Below, piece after piece: positions 1 to 5,685 of a stretch of DNA of 18,818 nt. The position numbers and the translations under genes are program-made. How positions within the stretch are numbered: position 1 is the first letter of the stretch; every line of letters begins with the position of its first letter. Origin of the DNA: CAYRYU01 sp964428355. Its GTDB lineage: Bacteria > Muiribacteriota > Ozemobacteria > Ozemobacterales > Ozemobacteraceae. The notes beneath the pieces were generated by a model. The model was not told the origin of the DNA and ran no database searches. It saw only the letters and a program-made list of their open reading frames with translations. The stretch is from assembly GCA_964428355.1 (NCBI GenBank), contig CAYRYU010000126.1:1-18818 (forward strand). Direction: 5' to 3'.

Positions 1-56
1 GACGGCCCCGCAGGCGGTGAGGAGAAGACCCCCGCGGGACATCGCCCGCACCGGGT

Positions 57-677
57 TCAGAGATACTTCCGGGGGTCCTCGCGGACGACCTTGGGAAGGG
101 CGGGGAAGACCTTTGCCAGGTCGACGACCAGGCCGGGGAAAAGCTTTGCTTCGACCTCGTCGGTGTCCGCGAAGATGTCGGGCTTTCCGAACTCCCCGTC
201 CGAGCCGAGCCGATAGATGGTCAGGATGCGGTCGGTGGGGGAGACCAGCCAGTATTCCTTCACCTTGTGCTGCTCGTACAGCCGTCTCTTCACGATATGG
301 TCCTTCGACGCGGTCGCGGGGGAAAGGACCTCGATCACGAGATCGGGCGCTCCCCGGCATCCTCGATCATCGAGCTTCTTTTCGTCGCAGACCACCAGGA
401 GGTCCGGTTGAACCACCGTCTGGACATCGTCGTCAGGCTCGTCATCGCGGGGAAGCCGGACGTCTAAAGGGGCAAGGTAGGTCCGGCAGGGTTTTCCCTG
501 AAAAAAGGCGTCCAGGAGGCGGAAAAGGGCAAGGGAGAGATCAGCGTGGGATCGGGAGGGGGCAGGGGTCATGTCGAAAACCACACCGTCGATCAGCTCG
601 CACCGCTGAGCTTCGGGCCAGCGGCAGTAGTCGGCGTAGGTGAGCAGCCGGTCGGCTTTCCGGACGGAACGCGGCAT
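57..677 (-). CDS. Uma2 family (DUF820) putative restriction endonuclease-fold protein
   Basis: A 206-residue protein of the Uma2/DUF820 family, which has a PD-(D/E)XK nuclease fold; family members are widespread and their cellular role is mostly unknown. Visible family marks are the early acidic motif CELIDG (residues 26-31), the first PD at 91-92 (QPDLLVV), the core PDLVIEVLSP (111-120) giving D112 and E116, then K130 and the EYWLVSP strand (141-147). All expected catalytic residues are present. The reading frame stays open upstream to 848, but the ATG at 677 has GGAGGT seven bases before it and gives the usual family length of about 190-210 residues, so I start there. A TAAAAT box at 715-720 could be its -10. 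It stands alone on its strand and diverges from rubrerythrin. The family call is firm; any nuclease activity is inferred. Confidence 0.85.
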   Translation of the reverse strand: MPRSVRKADRLLTYADYCRWPEAQRCELIDGVVFDMTPAPSRSHADLSLALFRLLDAFFQGKPCRTYLAPLDVRLPRDDEPDDDVQTVVQPDLLVVCDEKKLDDRGCRGAPDLVIEVLSPATASKDHIVKRRLYEQHKVKEYWLVSPTDRILTIYRLGSDGEFGKPDIFADTDEVEAKLFPGLVVDLAKVFPALPKVVREDPRKYL

Positions 678-995
678 CGAAACCTCCATGTGCAGGAAAT
701 CTGACTCCCGACTCATTTTACCATATCGACTACCGCAACGGTTCCGTTGGTCAGTCTCCACCCGCTCTTCCCCGCGGAAATCACCAGGCACAAAGAACGC
801 GAAGGTTTTTTGCGTGGGAGGGACCGTTCCGACGAAAAAATCCCCCATTCTTGGCTTCCGGTCAGTCCATTTGGCCCGGAGTCCGAAGGTGCCTCTTCCA
901 ATTGTTGTGATATTGTGGTATTAATATTCCATTCCAGTGGCGCGAGGCGGCCAAGCCTCCCCAAAGGGAAAAAATCTCACCAAGGAGAATGGCCA
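678..995. other. Intergenic region between Uma2 gene and rubrerythrin
   Basis: A 318-bp divergent intergenic region without a convincing gene. It holds a TAAAAT hexamer on the minus strand (715-720) that may be the Uma2 -10, a 14-bp inverted repeat CAACGG-TT-CCGTTG (736-749), an AT-rich patch at 901-930 with TATTAATA that is the best candidate region for the rubrerythrin promoter and an operator, and a small GC hairpin GAGGC/GCCTC (944-959) in the likely rubrerythrin leader. I could not align a good -35/-10 pair for rubrerythrin and see no clear PerR or Fur box. Confidence 0.5.
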
Positions 996-1586
996 ATGGC
1001 TGATTTCAAAAAATCCAAGACCGCCGAGAACCTTATGAAGGCTTTTGCCGGGGAATCCCAAGCGCGAAACAGGTACACCTATTATGCCGGGGCTGCCCGG
1101 AAAGCCGGTTTCCTTCAGATCGCGGAGCTTTTCCTGGAGACGGCCGAAAACGAGAAGGAGCACGCGAAGCTTTTCTACAAGCATCTCATCAAGAACGGGA
1201 TGAACGGCGAGGTTGTGGTCATCAACGATGCCGGATACCCGGTTGCCCTCGACGATACCGCCAAGAACCTGGAGTGGGCCGCTGACGGCGAAAAAGAAGA
1301 GTGGACCTCGATCTACAAGAATTTTGCCGAGGTTGCCGAGAAGGAAGGGTTCCAGGACGTAGCAACAACCTTCAAGATGATCGGAATGGTCGAGAAGCGC
1401 CATGAAGCCCGGTACAGGAAGCTCTTGGAAAACGTAAAGAAACAGGCGGTTTTCAAGAAGGGTTCCAAGGTCGGCTGGAAATGCAAGAACTGCGGCCATA
1501 TCCTCGAGGCGGATGGAGCCCCGCAAAAGTGCCCTGTGTGCGACCATCCCCAGGAATACTTCGAGATGTTCGTAGAGAACTATTGA
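996..1586 (+). CDS. rbr: Rubrerythrin (NADH peroxidase component)
   Basis: Rubrerythrin, a cytoplasmic non-haem diiron protein that reduces hydrogen peroxide in anaerobes with electrons passed through rubredoxin. The 196-residue product has the ferritin-like four-helix domain with diiron ligands at E20, E53, H56, E99, E102, E133 and H136; the first three share numbering with the Desulfovibrio vulgaris protein. A C-terminal rubredoxin-like FeS4 domain has C163, C166, C179 and C182. The open frame extends upstream to 747, but AAGGAG at 982-987 sits eight bases before the ATG at 996 and the resulting N-terminus MADFKKSKTAENL is typical. The rubredoxin gene follows 13 bp downstream, so the two form an oxidative-stress operon with electron donor and acceptor side by side. 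Length and all key residues are normal. Confidence 0.97.
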   Translation: MADFKKSKTAENLMKAFAGESQARNRYTYYAGAARKAGFLQIAELFLETAENEKEHAKLFYKHLIKNGMNGEVVVINDAGYPVALDDTAKNLEWAADGEKEEWTSIYKNFAEVAEKEGFQDVATTFKMIGMVEKRHEARYRKLLENVKKQAVFKKGSKVGWKCKNCGHILEADGAPQKCPVCDHPQEYFEMFVENY

Positions 1587-1599
1587 TCGGGGGCCGCAC

Positions 1600-1737
1600 A
1601 TGAAGAAATACGTTTGCGAGCCCTGCGGATACGTTTACGACCCTGCTGAGAACGGGAACATTCCTTTCGAGAAGCTCCCGGACGACTGGTGCTGCCCGGT
1701 ATGCGGCGCTTCCAAGGAGATGTTCAAGCCTGCCTGA
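1600..1737 (+). CDS. Rubredoxin, short-loop type
   Basis: A 45-residue rubredoxin, the one-electron FeS4 carrier that would feed the rubrerythrin encoded 13 bp upstream. The two metal knuckles are C6-x2-C9 (YVCEPCGYVYDP) and C32-x2-C35 (WCCPVCGA), with the usual DDW before the second. Most rubredoxins are about 52-54 residues; here the loop between the knuckles is about seven residues shorter, as in the 45-residue rubredoxin of Desulfovibrio desulfuricans. An extra cysteine (C31) directly precedes the second knuckle. The ribosome site is a modest G-run at 1589-1593. Same operon as rubrerythrin, closed by a strong terminator 50 bp downstream. Confidence 0.96.
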   Translation: MKKYVCEPCGYVYDPAENGNIPFEKLPDDWCCPVCGASKEMFKPA

Positions 1738-1789
1738 GCGGCGGGGCTTGTTACCGCCGAACTGGATTCACCTGACCGTTTTGACCGGG

Positions 1790-1828
1790 AAGCCGGGGAA
1801 AATCTTTCCCCGGCTTGTTTCTCTTTTT
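1790..1828 (+). terminator. Rho-independent terminator of the rbr-rubredoxin operon
   Basis: A perfect 12-bp stem (AAGCCGGGGAAA at 1790-1801, TTTCCCCGGCTT at 1805-1816) with a three-base loop, followed by a T-rich run GTTTCTCTTTTT to 1828. It lies 52 bp after the rubredoxin stop codon. Confidence 0.93.
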
Positions 1829-1920
1829 CAGAAGGGAGTGCAAATCCGGGCAAACCCTTCGCTTTCGATTGGGGATCGGAGTCTGGGTTTCGATTGACAG
1901 GTGATTTGAAGAAGATTTAC

Positions 1921-1954
1921 CCTGGAATCGAGATTCACATAGGATTCCAGGAGG
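1921..1954 (+). promoter_or_regulatory. Inverted repeat covering the ribosome binding site of the 1959 gene
   Basis: A perfect 9-bp inverted repeat, CCTGGAATC at 1921-1929 and GATTCCAGG at 1943-1951, with a 13-base loop. The right arm contains the first three bases of the AGGAGG ribosome binding site (1949-1954), five bases before the ATG at 1959. In RNA it could hide the site; in DNA it could be an operator. A perfect TTGACA lies at 1894-1899, but the hexamer 18 bp further (TACCCT) is a poor -10. If that promoter is used, the transcript would start near 1930 and lose the left arm, which would favour the operator reading. Confidence 0.6.
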
Positions 1955-1958
1955 TTTC

Positions 1959-2957
1959 ATGGTTACCGAAAATTTTGGGAACGGAAAAAAGACCTGTTCG
2001 GGCGTGAGCTTCATCCTCGTTCTGATGGTATTCCTGTCATTGTTTTCAGGGGTTTCCGCCAACTCGATGGAACCGGGAGATATCCGATTCGAGCCCCCCA
2101 CCTTGGCGGTGATGAACTCCCCCAAAGCCAAGGAACGCATCGGAAAGGGGATGTTCCAGACCGTTTTCCGGGGAATGGGCAAGCGGACCCCGGAGCAGAT
2201 CGCGGTCAACGAGTTGCTCTGTTTCCATTTCCTTTTCGACACCGAGTGTCAGTGCGGCACCCTCCGGACTTTGGTCAATAAATTCCTGAAGGAGGGCCTG
2301 GCTCCCGCGGAGGCTCTCCTGAAAGCCAAGGTGGCCCACCTGGAAGTCCTGAAAAAAGAGATCACGAAGATGGAATCCCTGAAGGATCTCTATGAGAATT
2401 ACCCCCACAAATCGGTCGAGACCGAGGACTGCTTCCTGTTCACCACTCCCCACCTTGCCATCGCGAGGACATACGGCCCTGTCGTAATGGTGATCGAGGA
2501 GAACAATCCCCGCGGTCTCGATCTGAACGGAATCGCGAAGGATTCGAAGTACTACTCCTTCGGGCGGGCTCTCCAGAACCTGGCGGCCCTTCGCTGGAAG
2601 AGCATCGTGGCGGATTACATCGCCGACCGCGACGAGTATGTCATTCCGGCTTTCATCCCGAACGAGGACATCACGGGAATCATCGTTTACGAACCCTCCA
2701 ACGTGATCGTGATGAAGAACCTTCCCCTGGTTCAGCCTGGAATCCAGAGGGTCTATCGGAAACATTTCGAGCGCGGGATCATGGTAATCGATGTTCTTGA
2801 CTCCCAGGATCGCCTGATCGAGCGCCTGTGCGCATCACCGAATGCTCCCCCGCCCGATGGATCGGTCAAGCGCTCCAGTGAAAAGCTTCCCCCTGCGATC
2901 CGTGCGGCCTGGAAGGATTACGTCAGGCAGAGAAGGCATCCCGCCGGCAGGAAATGA
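1959..2957 (+). CDS. Exported protein of unknown family, possible ADP-ribosyltransferase-like fold
   Basis: A 332-residue protein I cannot place by name. Residues about 11-34 are a Sec signal peptide (hydrophobic core FILVLMVFLSLF, cleavage likely after VSA at 34). The mature part starts with a helical region containing FDTECQCG (93-100) and a helical stretch at 103-145. The most conserved-looking block is DCFLFTTPHLAIARTYGPVV (157-176) followed by a strand, then DRDEYVIPAFIPNEDITGII (223-242). The order Thr-Thr strand, helix, then acidic residue before a hydrophobic strand recalls the STS and ExE elements of ADP-ribosyltransferase-like folds, but the first Glu of ExE would be R224, so this is only an inference. 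The C-terminus is Pro/Arg-rich. ATG at 1959 has AGGAGG five bases before it. It converges on the S1/P1 nuclease with ten bases between stops. Confidence 0.8.
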   Translation: MVTENFGNGKKTCSGVSFILVLMVFLSLFSGVSANSMEPGDIRFEPPTLAVMNSPKAKERIGKGMFQTVFRGMGKRTPEQIAVNELLCFHFLFDTECQCGTLRTLVNKFLKEGLAPAEALLKAKVAHLEVLKKEITKMESLKDLYENYPHKSVETEDCFLFTTPHLAIARTYGPVVMVIEENNPRGLDLNGIAKDSKYYSFGRALQNLAALRWKSIVADYIADRDEYVIPAFIPNEDITGIIVYEPSNVIVMKNLPLVQPGIQRVYRKHFERGIMVIDVLDSQDRLIERLCASPNAPPPDGSVKRSSEKLPPAIRAAWKDYVRQRRHPAGRK

Positions 2958-2967
2958 TCGGATTTCC

Positions 2968-3885
2968 TCACCCTTGGTGCCCCGCCGTCCCGACACCCTC
3001 GAATCGGGATACTTCCCTTGGGATAGGGAACCCCGGTTCCAGGATCTCGTTCAGGATATCGGCCAGGCGCTTCCCCGCGAGCGTAAGGCGGCGGTTGATG
3101 ATACGGATGTTGGCGTCGAAGTAGCGGGCATCGATGCAGTGGTCATGGGGAAGCGCATAAGCGTTTAGAAGCGCAATCCGGTTCGATTCGAGTGCCCAAT
3201 CCAGGACCGAGCCGGTTCTTTCGAATGGATCCTCATCCTGCCAATCGCGGGAACGGCTCAATGCCTGGAAATACTCGTCCTCGGTAAGGCCCGTTTTCCA
3301 GATCAGACCGCCATCCCAGACTTTATGCAGGTTCGAGGCCTCCCCTTCGAAGGTGAGCTCGACCTGATTGCCCCCCTGGTCTCCGGTCGGAGCGCAGTGC
3401 ATCGGTTGATGTATGTCGCCGACAAGGTGAACCAGGAACGAAAGAGCCTCGCGTTTTTCCAGGGAAGAAGCCGAAGGGTTCCCGAAATACTTGCCTGCGG
3501 AGGCCGCAGTGGAGGGGGCGGACAGGCTTCTCCGGAACCCCTCGATGGCGAGAACGATGTTTTCTCCCGGGGGGAGTTCCCGCTCGCTTTGCGAGCCCTC
3601 GACGACGGGGCGGGGGAAGTTCACGTAGTGGAAGGGCGCGGTTTCCGGTCTTTCCGGTTTGATCTTGTCTGCCCAGTTGGCTACCCCGACGATCCCGTCG
3701 GGACCGAGAAGTTCCTGGATGGCAGAACGGGCAGCCGGGGACAACCTGGTTTCGGCAAGTCGGGCGATGAGGCGATGACCTTCGCCGCCCCATGCGAACG
3801 CCTGGTTTGAGCAGCCGGAAACGAGTATCCCGACAATGATCAGTACCGTGATACCAAGGCCACCGGTTTTCCCCGTCGATTTCAT
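2968..3885 (-). CDS. S1/P1 family zinc-dependent nuclease, exported
   Basis: An S1/P1-type nuclease, a tri-zinc enzyme that cuts single-stranded DNA and RNA (3'-nucleotidase in relatives), here exported. All nine expected zinc ligands are visible: W32 (mature N-terminal Trp in WGGEGH), H37, D73 (NWADK), H86 (FHYVNFP), H153 and D157 (FLVHLVGDIHQPMH), H163, H187 and D191 (NLHKVWD). The 305-residue length is normal. The first 31 residues are a signal peptide ending AFA before W32. A lipobox-like LVSGC (21-25) also sits in it; lipidation at C25 would leave six residues before W32, whose free amino group is a zinc ligand in this family. ATG at 3885 has GAGGA seven bases before it. It diverges from a LysR gene through a shared, operator-bearing promoter and is its likely target. 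Confidence 0.95.
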   Translation of the reverse strand: MKSTGKTGGLGITVLIIVGILVSGCSNQAFAWGGEGHRLIARLAETRLSPAARSAIQELLGPDGIVGVANWADKIKPERPETAPFHYVNFPRPVVEGSQSERELPPGENIVLAIEGFRRSLSAPSTAASAGKYFGNPSASSLEKREALSFLVHLVGDIHQPMHCAPTGDQGGNQVELTFEGEASNLHKVWDGGLIWKTGLTEDEYFQALSRSRDWQDEDPFERTGSVLDWALESNRIALLNAYALPHDHCIDARYFDANIRIINRRLTLAGKRLADILNEILEPGFPIPREVSRFEGVGTAGHQG

Positions 3886-3920
3886 CGTTCGTCCTCTTTT
3901 CGTGATTGGTTTCTTCCACT

Positions 3921-3949
3921 AATCTATGAAGGATCGAACTATTTGTAAA
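3921..3949 (-). promoter_or_regulatory. Promoter of the S1/P1 nuclease gene
   Basis: Read on the minus strand: TTTACA (3944-3949), 17-bp spacer, TAGATT (3921-3926), with the start codon 36 bp further on. Its -35 overlaps the -35 of the divergent LysR promoter (3943-3948), so the two polymerases would compete. Confidence 0.6.
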
Positions 3950-3971
3950 ATCGATTATTATGATCTATAAT
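3943..3971 (+). promoter_or_regulatory. Promoter of the LysR gene
   Basis: TTGTAA (3943-3948), 17-bp spacer, perfect TATAAT (3966-3971). The expected start site near 3978 leaves only about six or seven bases before the ATG at 3985, with no ribosome binding site: a nearly leaderless message. Confidence 0.75.
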
Positions 3972-3986
3972 ATAAGTTGCACTTAT
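3957..3986 (+). promoter_or_regulatory. Two abutting LysR-type operators (T-N11-A dyads)
   Basis: Two 15-bp dyads lie end to end. The first is ATTAT-GATCT-ATAAT (3957-3971), containing T3958-N11-A3970 and the -10 box of the LysR gene. The second is ATAAGT-TGC-ACTTAT (3972-3986), containing T3973-N11-A3985, which covers the predicted start site and the start codon. T-N11-A within an imperfect dyad is the classic LysR-family box. The placement predicts self-repression; the target on the other side is the nuclease. Confidence 0.7.
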
Positions 3987-4836
3987 GGATATCAGACTCC
4001 TTGAATACTTCTTCGCCGTTGCCAAAGCCGGGAGTTTCTCCCGTGCCGCCGAAGACATCTCGATTTCCCAACCGGGGCTGAGCCAGGCAATTGCGCAACT
4101 GGAGCGGTCTCTTGGCTGCCGGTTGTTCCAGAGGGGCCGCCGGATAGCCATGACGGTCGAGGGAGAGCGCCTCCAGGCCCATTGCCGGAAGATCTTCGAT
4201 CTGCTGGAGGATGCCCGGGACGACATCTCGAGGATCAGCTCAGGAGTAAAAGGGACCGTCCGCCCCGCCATCCTCGAAAGCATCCTGTTGTTTCTGCTGC
4301 CCGAGGTCATCTCGCGGTTTTCGGGGAAGTTCCCAAAAGTCAATTTCCGGTTCTCGCTACTCGAAAGCCGGAACATAGAGAAGGCGGTTCTCGAAAATGC
4401 CAACCACTTCGGCCTGACCGCCCATCCACCTCTTTCACGCGTTCTCGAGGAGGTTCCACTGGCGGAGTTTCCGCACGTCCTTTTTGCGCCTCGGGCCGCC
4501 AAGGGGGGAATCGAATCCTTGATGAAAAAGCTCCCCCTCTTCGTACTCGGGGATTGGCAGGAGGAAACTCTCCGGGTTTCCACCGATCTCTTTTCGAATC
4601 ACCCCTCGATCAGGGTTCTGAACCCGATCAACCATGTGGCGATGGTCAGGGCCCTGGTGGCGAAGGGTTTGGGCCTTGCCGTTCTCCCCGGTTTCGTCGA
4701 GGGGCCTGAGATCAGGGCGGTACGAAGGTTCCCGGACCTCAGGATGACGGTCTATCTCATCAGGAACCCGCGCCGGAATTCCTTCGCGGCCTCCGAGACG
4801 TTCATGGAATTCCTCCGCCGCGAAGTGGGGAAATGA
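3985..4836 (+). CDS. LysR family transcriptional regulator
   Basis: A 283-residue LysR-type regulator. The N-terminal winged helix-turn-helix is canonical: MDIRLLEYFFAVAKAGSFSR (1-20), recognition region SISQPGLSQAIAQLE (26-40), then LGCRLFQRGRR and TVEGERL (43-63). The linker helix is about 63-90 and a periplasmic-binding-like effector domain follows, with the typical VAKGLGLAVLPGF near the C-terminus (about 229-241). It is a little shorter than the usual 290-310 residues. The start is fixed by the HTH; there is no ribosome binding site, in keeping with a near-leaderless transcript. It diverges from the S1/P1 nuclease gene and very probably controls both. The effector cannot be inferred. It ends 19 bp from the convergent repeat-protein gene. 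Confidence 0.95.
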   Translation: MDIRLLEYFFAVAKAGSFSRAAEDISISQPGLSQAIAQLERSLGCRLFQRGRRIAMTVEGERLQAHCRKIFDLLEDARDDISRISSGVKGTVRPAILESILLFLLPEVISRFSGKFPKVNFRFSLLESRNIEKAVLENANHFGLTAHPPLSRVLEEVPLAEFPHVLFAPRAAKGGIESLMKKLPLFVLGDWQEETLRVSTDLFSNHPSIRVLNPINHVAMVRALVAKGLGLAVLPGFVEGPEIRAVRRFPDLRMTVYLIRNPRRNSFAASETFMEFLRREVGK

Positions 4837-4855
4837 GAGCGGCCCGGGGGAGCGG

Positions 4856-5677
4856 TCACTCCTCCCGCCATCCCCTTATGGATACGATGATTTTCTCGAT
4901 CCTGTTGTTTCCATCATCGAAAACCGCCCAGACCACCAGCCTCCGAAAAACGATCGGGGAGTGGGAAGGAAGTTCAAACCCGTTTTCGACCGGGGTCGAA
5001 AAGACGAACTTCCCGCTTTCGACCGGGGTCGAAAAGACGAACTTCCCGTTTTCGACCGGGGTCGAAAAGACGAACTTCCCGCTTCCGGTTTTCAGGCCTT
5101 CCCCCGCAAACCGCCCGACGAGTTTTGGCCGAAGAGCCTCCGCCCAACCTGGGGCAGGAACGAAAGAGGCCATCTGGTGCTTTGCCCAGCGGGAAAGCTC
5201 CCTGAGCCGCTTTGGGGAAACGAAGGCTTCCAGCGCGGGTCGGGCTTTCTCCCAGGTTGTTTGGAACCGGCTTTCCAGCCCGTCTGTTTTTTCCGTCCCT
5301 GATGCCGGGGGAACCGGAACCGTTTCTGGCACCCCTTCTTCGATCATCTCCGGGATTCCCTCGAATCCGATTCCTCCAAGCGTTTCCAGGAAACATCCGG
5401 GTATCTGGGGTGGAACAAGTTCATCTCCCATCGTCGGAGCCGGTTGGGAGAAAACGACCGCGCACAGCAGCAGGAGGGCACCTGCCCCGGTAAGGACTGC
5501 GGGACCCGTGGCTCTAAGGCCCCCAAACCGGGCCAAAGAGCCACCTGCCCCGGTAAGGACTGCGGGACCCCTCCCCTGCGGCACCCGCAGGTGAGTGTTT
5601 CGGGACCCCGTGGCTCTAAGGCCCCCAAACCGGGCCAAAGAGCCACCTGCCCCGGTAAGGACTGCGGGATCGTGCAT
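4856..5677 (-). CDS. Exported repeat-containing protein of unknown function
   Basis: A 273-residue protein with no recognised family. The N-terminus holds two 21-residue repeats beginning PAVLTGAGGSLARF (4-24 and 38-58), separated by 13 residues, and then the first eight residues again (59-66) leading into the hydrophobic run ALLLLCAVVFSQPA (67-80). Removing the repeats would leave a short ordinary signal peptide, MHD-PAVLTGAG-ALLLLCAVVFS, so the repeats look inserted. Residues 200-232 are three copies of an 11-residue unit, GKFVFSTPVEN/S, and the C-terminus is strand-like (ELPSHSPIVFRRLVVWAVF). The ATG at 5677 lies eight bases after the stop of the M3-like peptidase; AAGGAG overlaps that stop, 11 bases before the ATG, so translation is probably coupled. 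Real start and export need testing because the N-terminus is so altered. Confidence 0.7.
   Translation of the reverse strand: MHDPAVLTGAGGSLARFGGLRATGSRNTHLRVPQGRGPAVLTGAGGSLARFGGLRATGPAVLTGAGALLLLCAVVFSQPAPTMGDELVPPQIPGCFLETLGGIGFEGIPEMIEEGVPETVPVPPASGTEKTDGLESRFQTTWEKARPALEAFVSPKRLRELSRWAKHQMASFVPAPGWAEALRPKLVGRFAGEGLKTGSGKFVFSTPVENGKFVFSTPVESGKFVFSTPVENGFELPSHSPIVFRRLVVWAVFDDGNNRIEKIIVSIRGWREE
4981..5079 (-). repeat. Three tandem 33-bp palindromic repeats inside a gene
   Basis: Units at 4981-5013, 5014-5046 and 5047-5079 differ at one base (CGTTTTCG or CGCTTTCG). Each holds an inverted repeat TTTTCGACC-GG-GGTCGAAAA (perfect in units 1 and 3). A decayed partial fourth unit begins at 5080 (CGCTTCCGGTTTTC). 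The unit is 11 codons, encoding GKFVFSTPVE plus N or S, and keeps the frame open. Confidence 0.95.
5480..5668 (-). repeat. Two and a half copies of a 63-bp palindromic repeat inside a gene
   Basis: Full copies at 5606-5668 and 5504-5566 differ by one base, and a 24-bp partial copy lies at 5480-5503. Each full copy holds a 37-bp hairpin (5610-5646 and 5508-5544) with outer arms GTGGCTCT/AGAGCCAC and inner arms GGCCC/GGGCC. The 39 bp between copies carries another perfect hairpin, CCTGCGG-CAC-CCGCAGG (5575-5591). Units and spacer are multiples of three, so the frame remains open. Confidence 0.93.
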
Positions 5678-5685
5678 CCTGAATG

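Noticed and set aside
17..643. Plus-strand frame over the Uma2 gene
   Set aside because: Arg/Pro/Gly-rich low-complexity product with no ribosome site, antisense to a recognised family.
901..930. PerR or Fur box before rubrerythrin
   Set aside because: The patch is AT-rich with TATTAATA, but it does not match the known 15-19 bp dyads well enough to claim.
747..995. N-terminal extension of rubrerythrin by 83 codons
   Set aside because: The extension is not family-like and the ribosome binding site at 982-987 fixes the start at 996.
5480..5668. Insertion sequence remnant
   Set aside because: No transposase fragment, no terminal repeats enclosing it and no clear target-site duplication; it is better described as a palindromic repeat unit.
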